From Thermoactinomyces daqus (GTDB lineage Bacteria > Bacillota > Bacilli > Thermoactinomycetales > Thermoactinomycetaceae): a stretch of 64,000 nt of DNA. The position numbers and the translations under genes were made by a program. The stretch is taken from the NCBI RefSeq assembly GCF_000763315.1, contig NZ_JPST01000015.1, positions 62,001 through 126,000 on the forward strand, in the 5' to 3' direction. Each line of letters begins with the position of its first letter. Positions within the stretch are counted from its first letter, which is position 1. Below, piece by piece: positions 1 through 8,304 of this stretch. The notes under the pieces were generated by a model, which worked only from the letters and a program-made list of their open reading frames with translations, had not been told where the DNA came from and ran no database searches.

Positions 1-404
1 GACCAGTACCAGAAGTGTGGTTAAAATCGCCCCGAACAAAAAGCCGGCACCCACCGCCAGGCCAATGCCGGAAACCACCCACAGGGAAGCCGCAGTGGTA
101 AGCCCGGTGACCGAGGCACGGTGGCGCAAAATCGTCCCCGCACCAAAAAGCCGATGCCACTTACTACCTGGGCAGCTAGGCGCGCCGGGTCAATCCGAAC
201 ATTGGCCTCTTTCACAAAATCGGAAAATCCGTAGATCGAGATCAGCATAATCAGCGCCGAACCCAGACTGACGAGAATATGGGTGCGAAATCCCGCCGGA
301 TGATTGTTCCGCTCTCGCTCCCATCCGACCACTCCCCCAAGCATGCCCGCCAAAAACAGGCGCAGGGCCACCTCAAACCAGGAGATTTCCCATATGCTTT
401 GCAT
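1..404 (-). pseudogene. MgtC/SapB-family membrane protein, partial and frameshifted
   Basis: The MgtC family consists of small inner-membrane proteins with a conserved N-terminal four-helix domain, linked in some bacteria to Mg2+ or acid stress. The start at 404 (MQSIWEIS) lies 10 nt after GGGGAGG. Hydrophobic helices and the family motifs GGVVGWERE and GFRTHILVSLGSALI are clear. After SGIGFL the frame breaks: near 143-145 one G is missing from an expected GGG, and a one-base correction restores GAGTILRHRASVTGLTTAAS, which is strongly family-like. The corrected frame stays open to the window edge, so the C-terminus is off-window. This is a true pseudogene or a homopolymer sequencing error; the sequence cannot say which. 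Confidence 0.75.
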
Positions 405-529
405 ACCATGTTCGCCTCCCCGGCCGCTTTTTCCGTGAAAGTGATCAAGCCGGGTCAGGGCCCCACTCCAGACTTCCATCGTTCCTGATGGCCAGTCCTG
501 CGGGACACTGTGACCCTCTTCAATCTTTC

Positions 530-1186
530 TTAAGCGAGATCGAGCATTTGCGCAAACGAAGAAATCAAGTGATCCGCCCCCGCCAATTCATCCCGGGAGC
601 CAAACTGGGGAAAACCGCTGTAGCGGCAGCCGACCGTGACAAGCCCATTTTGCTTGCCAGCCTCCACATCGGAACTTCGGTCCCCGACCATCATCCCGTC
701 TGTAACCTGATGCTGTTCTTTTAAAAGTGAGACCAAATCCACTTTGCTTTTCGTTTTATACTCTCCTGCGGAATAAATTCCCGTAAACAAGGAAGTTAAA
801 TCCCCGGATTCCAGTACGCCGCGGACATAGGGCCCCACCCCGTTGCTGGCGATAAATAAAGCGTATCCCCGTTCTTTTAATGCATGGAGTGTTTCTTTCA
901 CCCCGGGATAAAATTCCCCGCGGTGCCTGCCGATCAGCTCAAGCTCAAAACCGAGCATCATCCGGTCGGCTTTTTCCCTGATTTCTTTCGTCGCATCGGG
1001 CAGTAATGTCTGCCAGAGTTCATCATGGGTCATGCCGAAAACAGACCTGATTTTGTCTTCAGTCGGCATCTCTTCCCGGTAAAGCCCTTCCTCCTTTAAA
1101 ACGCGAAACGTTTCAAGAAAAGCGGGGAGTCCCACTTTTTCCGATTGAAATAAAGTACCGTCAAGATCGAAGATGATCGCTTTCAC
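530..1186 (-). CDS. HAD-superfamily hydrolase (phosphoglycolate phosphatase-like)
   Basis: Predicted cytoplasmic Mg2+-dependent phosphatase of 218 aa. Motif I is the N-terminal DLDGTLF with nucleophile Asp7. Motif II is the ASN in LFIASNGVG. A lysine in the KSKVDLVSLL stretch fits motif III, and MVGDRSSDVEAGK is motif IV. An alpha-helical C1 cap between residues about 17 and 90 gives the Gph/PgmB-like architecture. The GTG start at 1186 follows AAGAAGGG. The gene stands alone between the MgtC-like gene and a divergent plus-strand block. The substrate cannot be read from sequence: phosphoglycolate, beta-phosphoglucomutase-type sugars and pyrophosphate are all possible in this subfamily. Confidence 0.85.
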   Translation of the reverse strand: MKAIIFDLDGTLFQSEKVGLPAFLETFRVLKEEGLYREEMPTEDKIRSVFGMTHDELWQTLLPDATKEIREKADRMMLGFELELIGRHRGEFYPGVKETLHALKERGYALFIASNGVGPYVRGVLESGDLTSLFTGIYSAGEYKTKSKVDLVSLLKEQHQVTDGMMVGDRSSDVEAGKQNGLVTVGCRYSGFPQFGSRDELAGADHLISSFAQMLDLA

Positions 1187-1294
1187 CTGAATCCCTTCTT
1201 TCTATTGAAAATCATTCCCTATTTTAGCGCGAATCATCGCGATTGGCGATTTTCCCGCCGACTCCCCGGTTCAGAATAAAGAACAAAATAATAA

Positions 1295-1322
1295 TTGACA
1301 AAATATTGTCCAAAAATATAAA
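1295..1322 (+). promoter_or_regulatory. Putative sigma-A promoter for the leader ORF/ABC block
   Basis: A perfect -35 TTGACA (1295-1300), a 16-nt spacer and a TATAAA -10 (1317-1322) lie in AT-rich DNA about 70 nt before the leader ORF. It points toward the ABC transporter and two-component genes. Confidence 0.6.
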
Positions 1323-1392
1323 ATACTTCTATGAAGCGACTGAATTGTCGTTTCCCCATTCCATCCATCTTTTTGAAAGGAGGTCGTCAGCC

Positions 1393-1542
1393 ATGATGTT
1401 GCTCATCGCTTTTGCATCCAACGGGATTCGTATGCCCATTTTCACCCTTGTGCCCGCAATGAACGGCAGCGGCAACATTTATCATGGCAAAATTCCATAT
1501 TCATCCCCGTGCGGCGGCCTCAGTGAAAAAAAGGTGGATTAG
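1393..1542 (+). CDS. Small unknown ORF / possible leader peptide (49 aa)
   Basis: I do not recognise this peptide. It begins MMLLIAFASNGIRMP and ends GGLSEKKVD. It has one of the best ribosome sites in the region: GAAAGGAGG ends 8-9 nt before the ATG at 1393. A good promoter lies about 70 nt upstream, and its stop is only 19 nt before the first of two identical hairpins. The first 20 residues are moderately hydrophobic. It could be a regulatory leader peptide for the downstream exporter, a small secreted or bacteriocin-like peptide, or chance. The RBS, promoter and hairpins together favour real translation, but no homology supports it. Confidence 0.4.
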   Translation: MMLLIAFASNGIRMPIFTLVPAMNGSGNIYHGKIPYSSPCGGLSEKKVD

Positions 1543-1561
1543 GAATCTGACTGCAAAAATC

Positions 1562-1646
1562 ACCACAGGGCTCCACACGGATACCTGTGGTTTTTATATT
1601 TGCGTTGAAAACCACAGGTCTGCTCCGTTCCTGTGGTCTTTTTTTT
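1562..1646 (+). terminator. Tandem identical terminator hairpins, possible attenuator
   Basis: ACCACAGG occurs at 1562-1569 and 1611-1618, and its complement CCTGTGGT at 1584-1591 and 1630-1637. The first hairpin is followed by five Ts and the second by CTTTTTTTT. Because all arms are identical, arms 2 and 3 can also pair. That would block the second terminator, as in attenuators with mutually exclusive 1:2, 2:3 and 3:4 structures. Termination is well supported; regulation is inference. Confidence 0.65.
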
Positions 1647-1869
1647 GCTTTGATTAACAAAAAAAGGAGTCGATGTGAGATGTTGGTCAATTTTTGGTTG
1701 ATCGAAGGGCCCCGTTCATACCGGGAGAGCATTATCAACGACAAGATACGAGGCTTCTCATGGAAACGGCAGCTTTTCTTCTTTTATTATTAATCGCCCG
1801 GGCGGGAACGGGTCCTCATCCCTTCCCGCTGTCACGTCAACAAGTTCAATCCCTTGGGAGTGATTTCGA

Positions 1870-2739
1870 TTGCTTACTGTGAATGAGGAAAAGAAAACAG
1901 AGAACCATTCCTCAGCGAGCCAAGTTGCGGTGGAATGCCGGGACGTCTGCAAATCATTTTATGAAGAAATAAAAGACAGCCGTTCATGGAAAAACCTGTT
2001 TCTGGGAAAGAAGCGGGAAGTGAAAGCCGTTCATCAAATCTCCTTTCAGATTCGCAGGAACGAGGTGTTCGGTTTGCTCGGCCCAAACGGCTCCGGCAAA
2101 TCAACCCTGATCCGCCTTCTGTCCACCCTTCTGTTCCCGGACCGGGGCCAGCTGACCATCTTCGGACACGATGTCGTCCGCGACCAGCGTCAAGTTCGCC
2201 GCTTCATCAATCGCGTTTCCGTTGAGGCGTCCTTTTTCAAAAAGTTATCCGCAATTGAAAACTTGCGGTACGCCGCCCGGATCTACGGATTAAACACAAG
2301 CGAGGGAGAGAGAAAAGCGCTCTCCATCTTGCGGCGCCTCGGCATGAACGAAGACAAGGCGCAAACATCACTGGAAAACCTCTCCCGCGGGATGCAGCAA
2401 AAAGTGGCCATCGCCCGCGCATTGATGACTTCACCCACCCTCCTGCTGCTGGATGAACCGACAACCGGGCTCGATCCCAAATCAAAACGGGATGTGCAGG
2501 AGTACGTGGAGGAAGTGATGGAGACGCACGATGCGACGATAATTTTGACTACACATGATATGGATGAGGCTGAACGGTTATGCGACCGCATCGCCATCAT
2601 CGATCACGGCAAAATTGTCGCCATGGATACGGCGGAGGGACTGAAAAAACAGATCGGAACCGCTTCTATGGAAGAAGTTTTTTTCCGTTTTACCGGAAAA
2701 TCATGGGAGGATGTTTTGGCCGATGAAAATACAGAATGA
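1870..2739 (+). CDS. ABC-2 type transporter ATP-binding protein
   Basis: Energy-coupling subunit of a predicted drug/lipid-type ABC-2 exporter (289 aa). The Walker A is GPNGSGKS at residues 71-78, the signature LSRGM at 171-175 and the Walker B LLLLDEP at 191-197; the H-loop lies in TTHDMDEAERL. A roughly 20-residue insertion rich in W, F and K (about 35-55) precedes the catalytic core, as in some COG4586/DrrA-like ATPases. The TTG start at 1870 follows GGGAG by 9 nt. The gene overlaps the permease by 17 nt, indicating a single operon. The cargo is unknown; the adjoining two-component system suggests induction by an envelope stress or antibiotic. Confidence 0.88.
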   Translation: MLTVNEEKKTENHSSASQVAVECRDVCKSFYEEIKDSRSWKNLFLGKKREVKAVHQISFQIRRNEVFGLLGPNGSGKSTLIRLLSTLLFPDRGQLTIFGHDVVRDQRQVRRFINRVSVEASFFKKLSAIENLRYAARIYGLNTSEGERKALSILRRLGMNEDKAQTSLENLSRGMQQKVAIARALMTSPTLLLLDEPTTGLDPKSKRDVQEYVEEVMETHDATIILTTHDMDEAERLCDRIAIIDHGKIVAMDTAEGLKKQIGTASMEEVFFRFTGKSWEDVLADENTE

Positions 2740-3532
2740 ATTAAACGCCATGTATGCCTTTGTCGAAAGAAGCTTCGACCTGGTCCGGCGCTACATCACA
2801 TGGGAGATCGTCTTCGTTTTTTACAACATCGTCAATGCATTGACCATCGGGCTGATCGGCACGACCATCAAAAACCAGGAGCAACGGGCCGAGATGATTC
2901 TCTATCTCGTGATCGGCGCTCTCTTCTGGGGTTTTATGTCCGTTATATTTGAAGAAGTCTCGAACTCCATCACATGGGAACGTTGGGAAGGAACGATCGA
3001 ATATACGTTTATGGCACCCATTCGCCGCATTACCCATCTGACGGGGATGTGCCTGTTCGCCATCCTTTACGGATTGGCCCGTACTGCGATCGTTCTCGTT
3101 GCCGTAGCCTCCTTTTTTGATTTTTCCCTGCAAAAGGCAAATCTGATCGGCGCCCTGCTCGTCCTGGCGGTCGCCAGCCCTGCGTTTATCGGATTGGGCT
3201 TGATCGCAGCCGTCCTGCCGTTGCTCTCGCCGGAGCGGGGAGCTCAAGCCACACATATCATTCAGGGGATTATCCTCCTCGTCTCCGGTGTCTACTACGA
3301 TGTGAGCGTCCTGCCTGCTTGGCTGCAACCGCTCGCCTATCTGTCACCGGGAACCTATGCGCTCCAGGCAGTGAGAAAAGCGATCCTTGACGGGGCGGCG
3401 ATCACCAGTCTCTGGCCTGATCTCCTCGCCCTGATCGGCATCGGGATGATCTTAATCCCGCTGGGGCTATTTGTTTTCTCCACTGCAGAAAAATATGCGA
3501 TGCGCACCGGCAAACTAAAGAGAAACGGGTAA
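2723..3532 (+). CDS. ABC-2 type transporter permease
   Basis: Integral membrane partner of the preceding ATPase (269 aa from the ATG at 2723). About six hydrophobic segments are visible, including GLIGTTIKN, YLVIGALFWGFMSVIF and the C-terminal LLALIGIGMILIPLGLFVFST, a layout typical of the ABC2_membrane family. GGGAGG is directly against the upstream ATG at 2711 and 12 nt from the ATG at 2723, so I prefer 2723; both starts lie inside the ATPase gene, implying translational coupling. The protein ends in a basic cytoplasmic tail (RTGKLKRNG). Substrate unknown. Confidence 0.85.
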   Translation: MKIQNELNAMYAFVERSFDLVRRYITWEIVFVFYNIVNALTIGLIGTTIKNQEQRAEMILYLVIGALFWGFMSVIFEEVSNSITWERWEGTIEYTFMAPIRRITHLTGMCLFAILYGLARTAIVLVAVASFFDFSLQKANLIGALLVLAVASPAFIGLGLIAAVLPLLSPERGAQATHIIQGIILLVSGVYYDVSVLPAWLQPLAYLSPGTYALQAVRKAILDGAAITSLWPDLLALIGIGMILIPLGLFVFSTAEKYAMRTGKLKRNG

Positions 3533-3630
3533 ATCTGAGTTTCCCCGTATTGGCGCTTTCGCCTGTAGCGACCCGCTTTCAAAAATCCCTCCATTTTATT
3601 CAGTCACAACTTGAAATAAACCGGGTTCAT

Positions 3631-3660
3631 TTGACAAAATGGCAGAATTCGGTCTTTAAT
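3631..3660 (+). promoter_or_regulatory. Putative sigma-A promoter for the two-component genes
   Basis: TTGACA (3631-3636), an 18-nt spacer and TTTAAT (3655-3660) lie about 60 nt before the histidine kinase start. The two-component genes could therefore be transcribed independently of the ABC pair. Confidence 0.5.
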
Positions 3661-3717
3661 AACCCCAAACCATTTTCCGTTTAGGGTTTCTTTGCGAAAA
3701 AGGAGGGACGACCCATT

Positions 3718-4572
3718 TTGTCCTATAAACAAATCAAATGGCTGATCCTCATCATCCCCACACTGGTAACAGGAGTGTGGGAATACGTCCGCCATCAGTT
3801 TCTGCTGCCCGTCATCTCCATGCAATTCGGAAATTATCTGACACCGGTGCTGGTTTTTGCCGTGACCATCACCCTGCTTTACCGCCTGTTTGCCATCTAT
3901 GAAAACATGCAGGAAGAACTGAAAAAGGAACGGGAGGAAAAAGCGGTCTTCAAAGAGCGGGAACGGATCGCCCGCGAGCTTCATGACGGAATCGCCCAAA
4001 CCCTGTTTCTCTGCTCGGTCAAACTGAACCGGTTGCGGGAAAAGTACCCGGATGCCGATCTGGTCAGCGTCGATCAACACCTGCGCCAGATCCACGATGA
4101 TGTGCGTCAGGCGATCTTCAATGTCAAAACGGCCTCATCCCTCCCGTCACAAGTCTGGCAAAAGCAGTTGGAAACGTGGTTTCACCTGTTTGAAACGGAT
4201 ACCGGTATTGCCGTCCGTAAGAAAATCGATCTTGAGGAGAGCAGGTTGTCCCCCAAAGAGAAGATCGAGTTGTTCGCCTGCATCCGGGAGGCATTTACCA
4301 ATATCCGCAAACATTCGGGAGCCCGTCAGGTTGATTGCCGTCTCTCCTCCTGCCCGGGCGGCTGGAAGCTGGTGATTGAAGATGACGGAAAGGGATTTTG
4401 TGGCGATCCCTTCGCCTCCCCGACCAGCTTCGGCCTGAAGATCATGCAGGAGCGGGCCCGGCAAATCGGGGCAGTACTCTCCTTTACCCGGGAGCAGGAA
4501 AAAACGAAACTGATCATTCAAAAGGAGGGCGGGGAAATTGGAATCCCGTTGCCGTATCCTGATAGGAGATGA
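3718..4572 (+). CDS. Sensor histidine kinase, NarL/LiaS type (HisKA_3)
   Basis: Membrane-bound sensor kinase of 284 aa. Two N-terminal TM segments (about 8-22 and 42-60) have a very short loop between them, so it resembles intramembrane-sensing kinases. A coiled-coil linker (QEELKKEREEK) leads to the HisKA_3 H-box RERIARELHDGIAQ, with phospho-acceptor His89. The HATPase region carries the N-box in EAFTNIRKHSGA and the G-box DDGKGF. The TTG start at 3718 follows AAAGGAGGG. It overlaps the response regulator by 35 nt. Its position between an ABC exporter and a lipoprotein suggests it senses an envelope-active compound; that is inference. Confidence 0.88.
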   Translation: MSYKQIKWLILIIPTLVTGVWEYVRHQFLLPVISMQFGNYLTPVLVFAVTITLLYRLFAIYENMQEELKKEREEKAVFKERERIARELHDGIAQTLFLCSVKLNRLREKYPDADLVSVDQHLRQIHDDVRQAIFNVKTASSLPSQVWQKQLETWFHLFETDTGIAVRKKIDLEESRLSPKEKIELFACIREAFTNIRKHSGARQVDCRLSSCPGGWKLVIEDDGKGFCGDPFASPTSFGLKIMQERARQIGAVLSFTREQEKTKLIIQKEGGEIGIPLPYPDRR

Positions 4573-5200
4573 CCATGATCACGCCCGCGAAGCGATGCGC
4601 ATCATTCTTGAGGAAGATTCCCGTTTTCAAATCGTCGGGGAAGCCAAAACAGGGCAAGAGGTGATCCGTCTGGCGGAAGAATTGATGCCGGATATGATAT
4701 TAATGGATATTAACATGCCCGGTCCGAGCGGTTTGGAAGCGACACGTGTGATCAAAGAGAAATTTCCCTACATCAAAATTGTGATGGTCACCGTTTCCGA
4801 TGACGCGTCCGACCTGTTTGCAGCACTGAAACAAGGGGCACAGGGATATCTGCTGAAAAATTTAAATCCGTCGCTCTGGCTCACCTACTTGCGTTCCATT
4901 GCAGCGGATGAGACCCCGATGCCAAAAGAGGTCGCCAGACGAATCCTCCAGGAGTTTACAACACCGTTCTCCCCTTCCGAGGAGCCCGGCCACGCCCTGA
5001 CGCCGCGGGAGCAGGAGATTCTCACCCTGGTCGCACAAGGACTCACCAATCGGGACATTGCCGCAACTTGTTCCATCTCCGAATATACGGTAAAAAATCA
5101 CCTGAAAAACATCATGCAAAAACTGCATCTGCAAAACAGGGTGCAACTGACGAGATATGCACTGAAAAGAGGCTTTTTGCGCTCCCGGCCCGGTGAATAA
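4538..5200 (+). CDS. Response regulator, NarL/FixJ (LuxR-type HTH)
   Basis: Cognate regulator of the overlapping kinase (220 aa). The receiver has the acidic pair DD (11-12), phospho-acceptor Asp57 in ILMDINM, and the conserved Thr and Lys in VMVTVSDD and YLLKN. The C-terminal GerE/LuxR helix-turn-helix is clear (LTPREQEILTLVAQGLTNRD through the KNHLKNIMQKL recognition region). The TTG start at 4538 sits 9-10 nt after AAGGAGG, inside the kinase gene. A likely target is the adjacent ABC/lipoprotein block, but no binding repeat was identified. Confidence 0.9.
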   Translation: MESRCRILIGDDHDHAREAMRIILEEDSRFQIVGEAKTGQEVIRLAEELMPDMILMDINMPGPSGLEATRVIKEKFPYIKIVMVTVSDDASDLFAALKQGAQGYLLKNLNPSLWLTYLRSIAADETPMPKEVARRILQEFTTPFSPSEEPGHALTPREQEILTLVAQGLTNRDIAATCSISEYTVKNHLKNIMQKLHLQNRVQLTRYALKRGFLRSRPGE

Positions 5201-5409
5201 AACATTTCGGTCTTTTTGGCGCAACAATGGGATGAGACTCTGAACAAACGCGCGAGGAAGTCAGGCCCCTGACCGGCCTGCAACCAACTCTCACAGATAA
5301 AATAGCCCCAAAGAGGGATAGTATAAGCAAGGAGCTTTGTTAAGATGAATTTGTATCCTTCCGGCAACCATGCACGTTTTGCTGATGAAAAAGGAGGCCG
5401 TATGCCAAA

Positions 5410-5823
5410 ATGGGGATGAAACGCCGTGTGATCGGACTGGCGGGAATCATCATGCTGCTGATTTCCGTAACCGCATGCAATCAGGCAGGCAGCAAACCGC
5501 ATCATGAAGCGAATACGCCGACTCCGATTCAACTTAAAATCTCCTTCCAGTCCGATCCCAACCATCCACAGGCCAATCAGGCAACGCAGCTCAGCGCCAG
5601 TGTCCAGTCAAATACCGCTCCAGTAAAAAATGCGAAAGTGGAGCTGGAAGTGTGGAAAGAAGGAGAAAAACATCAAGTGCTTCCCACCACACAGACAAAA
5701 GCTGGCGTATACAGCACCAAACACACTTTTCCGCAAACAGGAACCTACCAGGTGATTGTCCATGTAACCACGCCCAACATTCACCAGATGATCATGGGAA
5801 AAGTCAACGTGGGTCGTTCTTAG
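5410..5823 (+). CDS. FixH/YtkA-like lipoprotein
   Basis: Predicted membrane-anchored extracellular lipoprotein (137 aa). The N-terminus MGMKRRV is followed by a hydrophobic stretch and the lipobox SVTAC. The mature part matches the YtkA-like beta-sandwich pattern: PVKNAKVELEVW, then TKAGVYSTKHTFPQTGTYQV and an HVTTP strand. Such domains are found near copper/oxidase and efflux genes and may bind ligands at the cell surface. AAAGGAGG lies 11 nt upstream of the ATG at 5410. It follows the response regulator by 209 nt and probably belongs to the same stress-response locus. Exact function unknown. Confidence 0.75.
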   Translation: MGMKRRVIGLAGIIMLLISVTACNQAGSKPHHEANTPTPIQLKISFQSDPNHPQANQATQLSASVQSNTAPVKNAKVELEVWKEGEKHQVLPTTQTKAGVYSTKHTFPQTGTYQVIVHVTTPNIHQMIMGKVNVGRS

Positions 5824-5906
5824 CCCCTTTTTCCGCAATCAATCGTTTGGTAAAATAACCTGAAGATGGGCAATTGCCATAACATCTGAGCTAATTCCAC
5901 TTCAAT

Positions 5907-5945
5907 CGGGAGGAGTCTTTTTGAAGCAAAGACTCCTCCCGTTCA
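5907..5945 (+). terminator. Intrinsic terminator after the lipoprotein gene
   Basis: A 14-bp perfect inverted repeat (CGGGAGGAGTCTTT at 5907-5920, its complement at 5928-5941) with a 7-nt loop. The trailing T tract is weak (TTCATTC). Confidence 0.6.
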
Positions 5946-6024
5946 TTCACCGCCTGCCCATGGCATCGCAGTTGATTCATGACCGTTTTCCCCACAACAC
6001 CCAAAAGATAAGGATGGAACCCGT

Positions 6025-6930
6025 ATGAATCAAGGCAAAATCGTGGTTATCGGAAGCATGAGCATGGATCTGGTCGTCACTTCACCAAAGCGTCCTCTTG
6101 CCGGAGAAACCGTCATCGGCGAGGAACTTCATATTGTGCCCGGAGGAAAAGGAGCCAACCAGGCGGTTGCCGCCAGACGGGCCGGAGCAGAGGTGGAAAT
6201 GGTCGGAGCGGTGGGAAACGACCAGTTTGGCCGCATGGTGCGCGAAAATTTCCGCAAGGAAGGGGTATCGATCACCCATCTGAAACAGCTCCCCGGCATG
6301 AGCACCGGAACTGCCCACATCGTGCTTGCCGAGGGAGACAACAGCATCGTCATTGTCCAGGGAGCCAACAAAGAAGTGACCCCGGAGCAGGTCGAGGAAG
6401 CAAGCGAGCTCCTGTTATCCGCCTCCATCGTACTCATGCAATTGGAAATCCCCTTGGAAACAGTCTGTTATGCAGCGAATTTGTGTAAACAGCATAACAT
6501 CCCGGTCATTTTAAACCCGGCTCCGGCAAACGCTTTGCCGCCATCGTTGATTGAACAGGTGACTTTTCTCACACCGAATGAACACGAATGCCGCACCTTG
6601 TTCGGGGAACAGGCAGAGGTGGAAGCGATTCTGCGCAAATATCCCAATAAATTGATCCTAACTGAAGGGGAGAAAGGAGTGCGTTACTTTGATGGGGAAA
6701 AAATCAGCCGCATCCCCGCTCTGTCCGTCAAGGTAACCGATACGACCGGAGCCGGAGACACTTTCAACGGCGTATTAGCCGTCGCCTTGGCCAAAGGATT
6801 GTCATTGGAAGAAGCGATTCGGCACGCCTGTGCCGCCGCCAGCCTGTCGGTCACCAAGCTCGGTGCACAAGGCGGGATGCCTGCATGGGATGAAATCAAA
6901 AAAGCACTTCAATCACGAAATGAAATATAA
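6025..6930 (+). CDS. rbsK: Ribokinase
   Basis: Phosphorylates D-ribose at O-5 with ATP, feeding the pentose phosphate and PRPP pools. The 301-aa PfkB-family protein has the N-terminal signature GGKGANQAVAARRAG and the C-terminal anion-hole/catalytic motif DTTGAGDTFNG, whose second Asp is the catalytic base. The start is supported by AAGGATGG before the ATG at 6025. It is not next to rbsDACB transport genes or an rbsR regulator in this window, so it may salvage ribose from nucleosides. Other PfkB sugar or nucleoside kinases are possible, but the overall pattern and length fit ribokinase best. Confidence 0.85.
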   Translation: MNQGKIVVIGSMSMDLVVTSPKRPLAGETVIGEELHIVPGGKGANQAVAARRAGAEVEMVGAVGNDQFGRMVRENFRKEGVSITHLKQLPGMSTGTAHIVLAEGDNSIVIVQGANKEVTPEQVEEASELLLSASIVLMQLEIPLETVCYAANLCKQHNIPVILNPAPANALPPSLIEQVTFLTPNEHECRTLFGEQAEVEAILRKYPNKLILTEGEKGVRYFDGEKISRIPALSVKVTDTTGAGDTFNGVLAVALAKGLSLEEAIRHACAAASLSVTKLGAQGGMPAWDEIKKALQSRNEI

Positions 6931-6947
6931 CCTCCTTCCCTTTTGCT

Positions 6948-8054
6948 TCAACTGACCTGACCGGGTACCAGCAAGCCGGACCGGCTCAACTGAATCATCA
7001 TAAAGACGAGAAAGAGTGCCAGCCCGAAATAGGCGATGCCATACAGCCAGCGTATTTTTGCCGGAACACGATAGTACTCATCATCACTTTGCAACCCGCC
7101 GACCGGGTCCTGGATCATTTTTACCCGGATCACCATACGGACATCAGGATGATGCGGGGACGGGGAGGATGTGCTGACCAGTTCAGCCCCGGTCACCTCA
7201 CCCGGGCATATAAACCGCAAAATCGTCCCAATCCCGGGAAACTCCACTTCGGCGAAATGTTCCTGTGTCTCAACCGTACAGTACTGGCGATAGGGAAGAG
7301 AACGGCGATGCGCTTCACCCGGAATCCAAATGCCCGATTGCTCAAAACGGGAACGTTCCACATTTGCCTGCATGTAAACATCCTTTTCCTTTCTCCGGCG
7401 TTTCCCTCGACGCAGGTGGGACCACAACTCCAGGACAAAGAGGATATAGATGAAGACCAGCAACAAGCTTTTAAGATAGATAATCAGCACCAGCCCGAAA
7501 ACCAGTCCCGCCACCCACAGCCATCTCGTCACGGCGATGACAATCCGCCCGCCATCCAAAGGGTGAATGGGAAGCAGATTAAATAAATTAATAAAAAATC
7601 CGATGTAAGCGATGGCAAGCAAGATTGGATTATGCCACCAAATCCCCAGACAGTAGCAGGCAAATGCTCCCACTGTTCCCAACAACGGCCCGCCCAGGGC
7701 AATAAACGCTTCCGTTTCCGCATCGCTCGGCTGTTTCTTCATCGTGATCAAAGCACCCAAAAAAGGAATAAACGCCGGGGCGGAAACAGGCAACCCCCGC
7801 TGCTTGGCAGCAAGTACATGTCCCATCTCATGGATAAAAATCATCAGAACCAACCCGACGGCGATGCGAATCGGAAAAAAGAGGGCGTATCCGCCGATGG
7901 AGACCAACATGGAAATCAACGTACCGCCAAACTTCCCGAATTTCAAGAGCGGCAACAGCGCTTTCAGCTTTCCGAGCAAACTCATCAGAACCACACCGAT
8001 CCAACCCAGCCAGGAAACAAATCGGTTCTTCTTTTTTGGATTCTCCTGATCCAC
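6948..8054 (-). CDS. Site-2 protease family (M50) membrane metalloprotease
   Basis: Predicted intramembrane zinc protease, 368 aa. HEMGH at residues 75-79 supplies the two His ligands and catalytic Glu, and NLLPIHPLDGGR supplies the third ligand (the LDG motif). Five to six TM helices surround these, followed by a roughly 110-residue soluble region and a final C-terminal TM helix (about 345-360). The GTG start at 8054 is chosen because AAGGAGG ends 8 nt upstream; the frame is open further upstream without a better site. It converges on rbsK with only 17 nt between. Substrates are unknown; M50 proteases commonly release membrane-bound regulators. Confidence 0.85.
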   Translation of the reverse strand: MDQENPKKKNRFVSWLGWIGVVLMSLLGKLKALLPLLKFGKFGGTLISMLVSIGGYALFFPIRIAVGLVLMIFIHEMGHVLAAKQRGLPVSAPAFIPFLGALITMKKQPSDAETEAFIALGGPLLGTVGAFACYCLGIWWHNPILLAIAYIGFFINLFNLLPIHPLDGGRIVIAVTRWLWVAGLVFGLVLIIYLKSLLLVFIYILFVLELWSHLRRGKRRRKEKDVYMQANVERSRFEQSGIWIPGEAHRRSLPYRQYCTVETQEHFAEVEFPGIGTILRFICPGEVTGAELVSTSSPSPHHPDVRMVIRVKMIQDPVGGLQSDDEYYRVPAKIRWLYGIAYFGLALFLVFMMIQLSRSGLLVPGQVS

Positions 8055-8212
8055 TGCAAGGGCCTCCTTGTTGTTTATGTCGCGCTTTCTCCATTCGCAG
8101 TCAACCCTGCCAAAGAAACACCACTCCCCCGTTTTCAATAACTTATTTCCCGTGTTACCCCTATTCTATGACGAAACAAATCAAAAATAAAAAATATGCC
8201 GCATTTGTTTTA

Positions 8213-8240
8213 CCGGGCCGTAACGGCAATCGGCCCGGCG
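8213..8240 (-). terminator. Possible terminator after yknZ-like gene
   Basis: CCGGGCCG and CGGCCCGG arms around a 10-nt loop lie downstream of the yknZ-like gene on the minus strand. The T tract is poor, so the structure is clear but its activity is uncertain. Confidence 0.4.
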
Positions 8241-8304
8241 TTATTCCTTCATATTTCACAACCGGTCGCCGGCCGGCTTACCGGCGCGGTCATCTCAATC
8301 GGTT

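Noticed and set aside
1681-1882. Two short plus-strand frames between the tandem hairpins and the ABC ATPase
   Set aside because: One has an AAAGGAG box but neither shows coding bias or conserved motifs; the ATPase has its own site.
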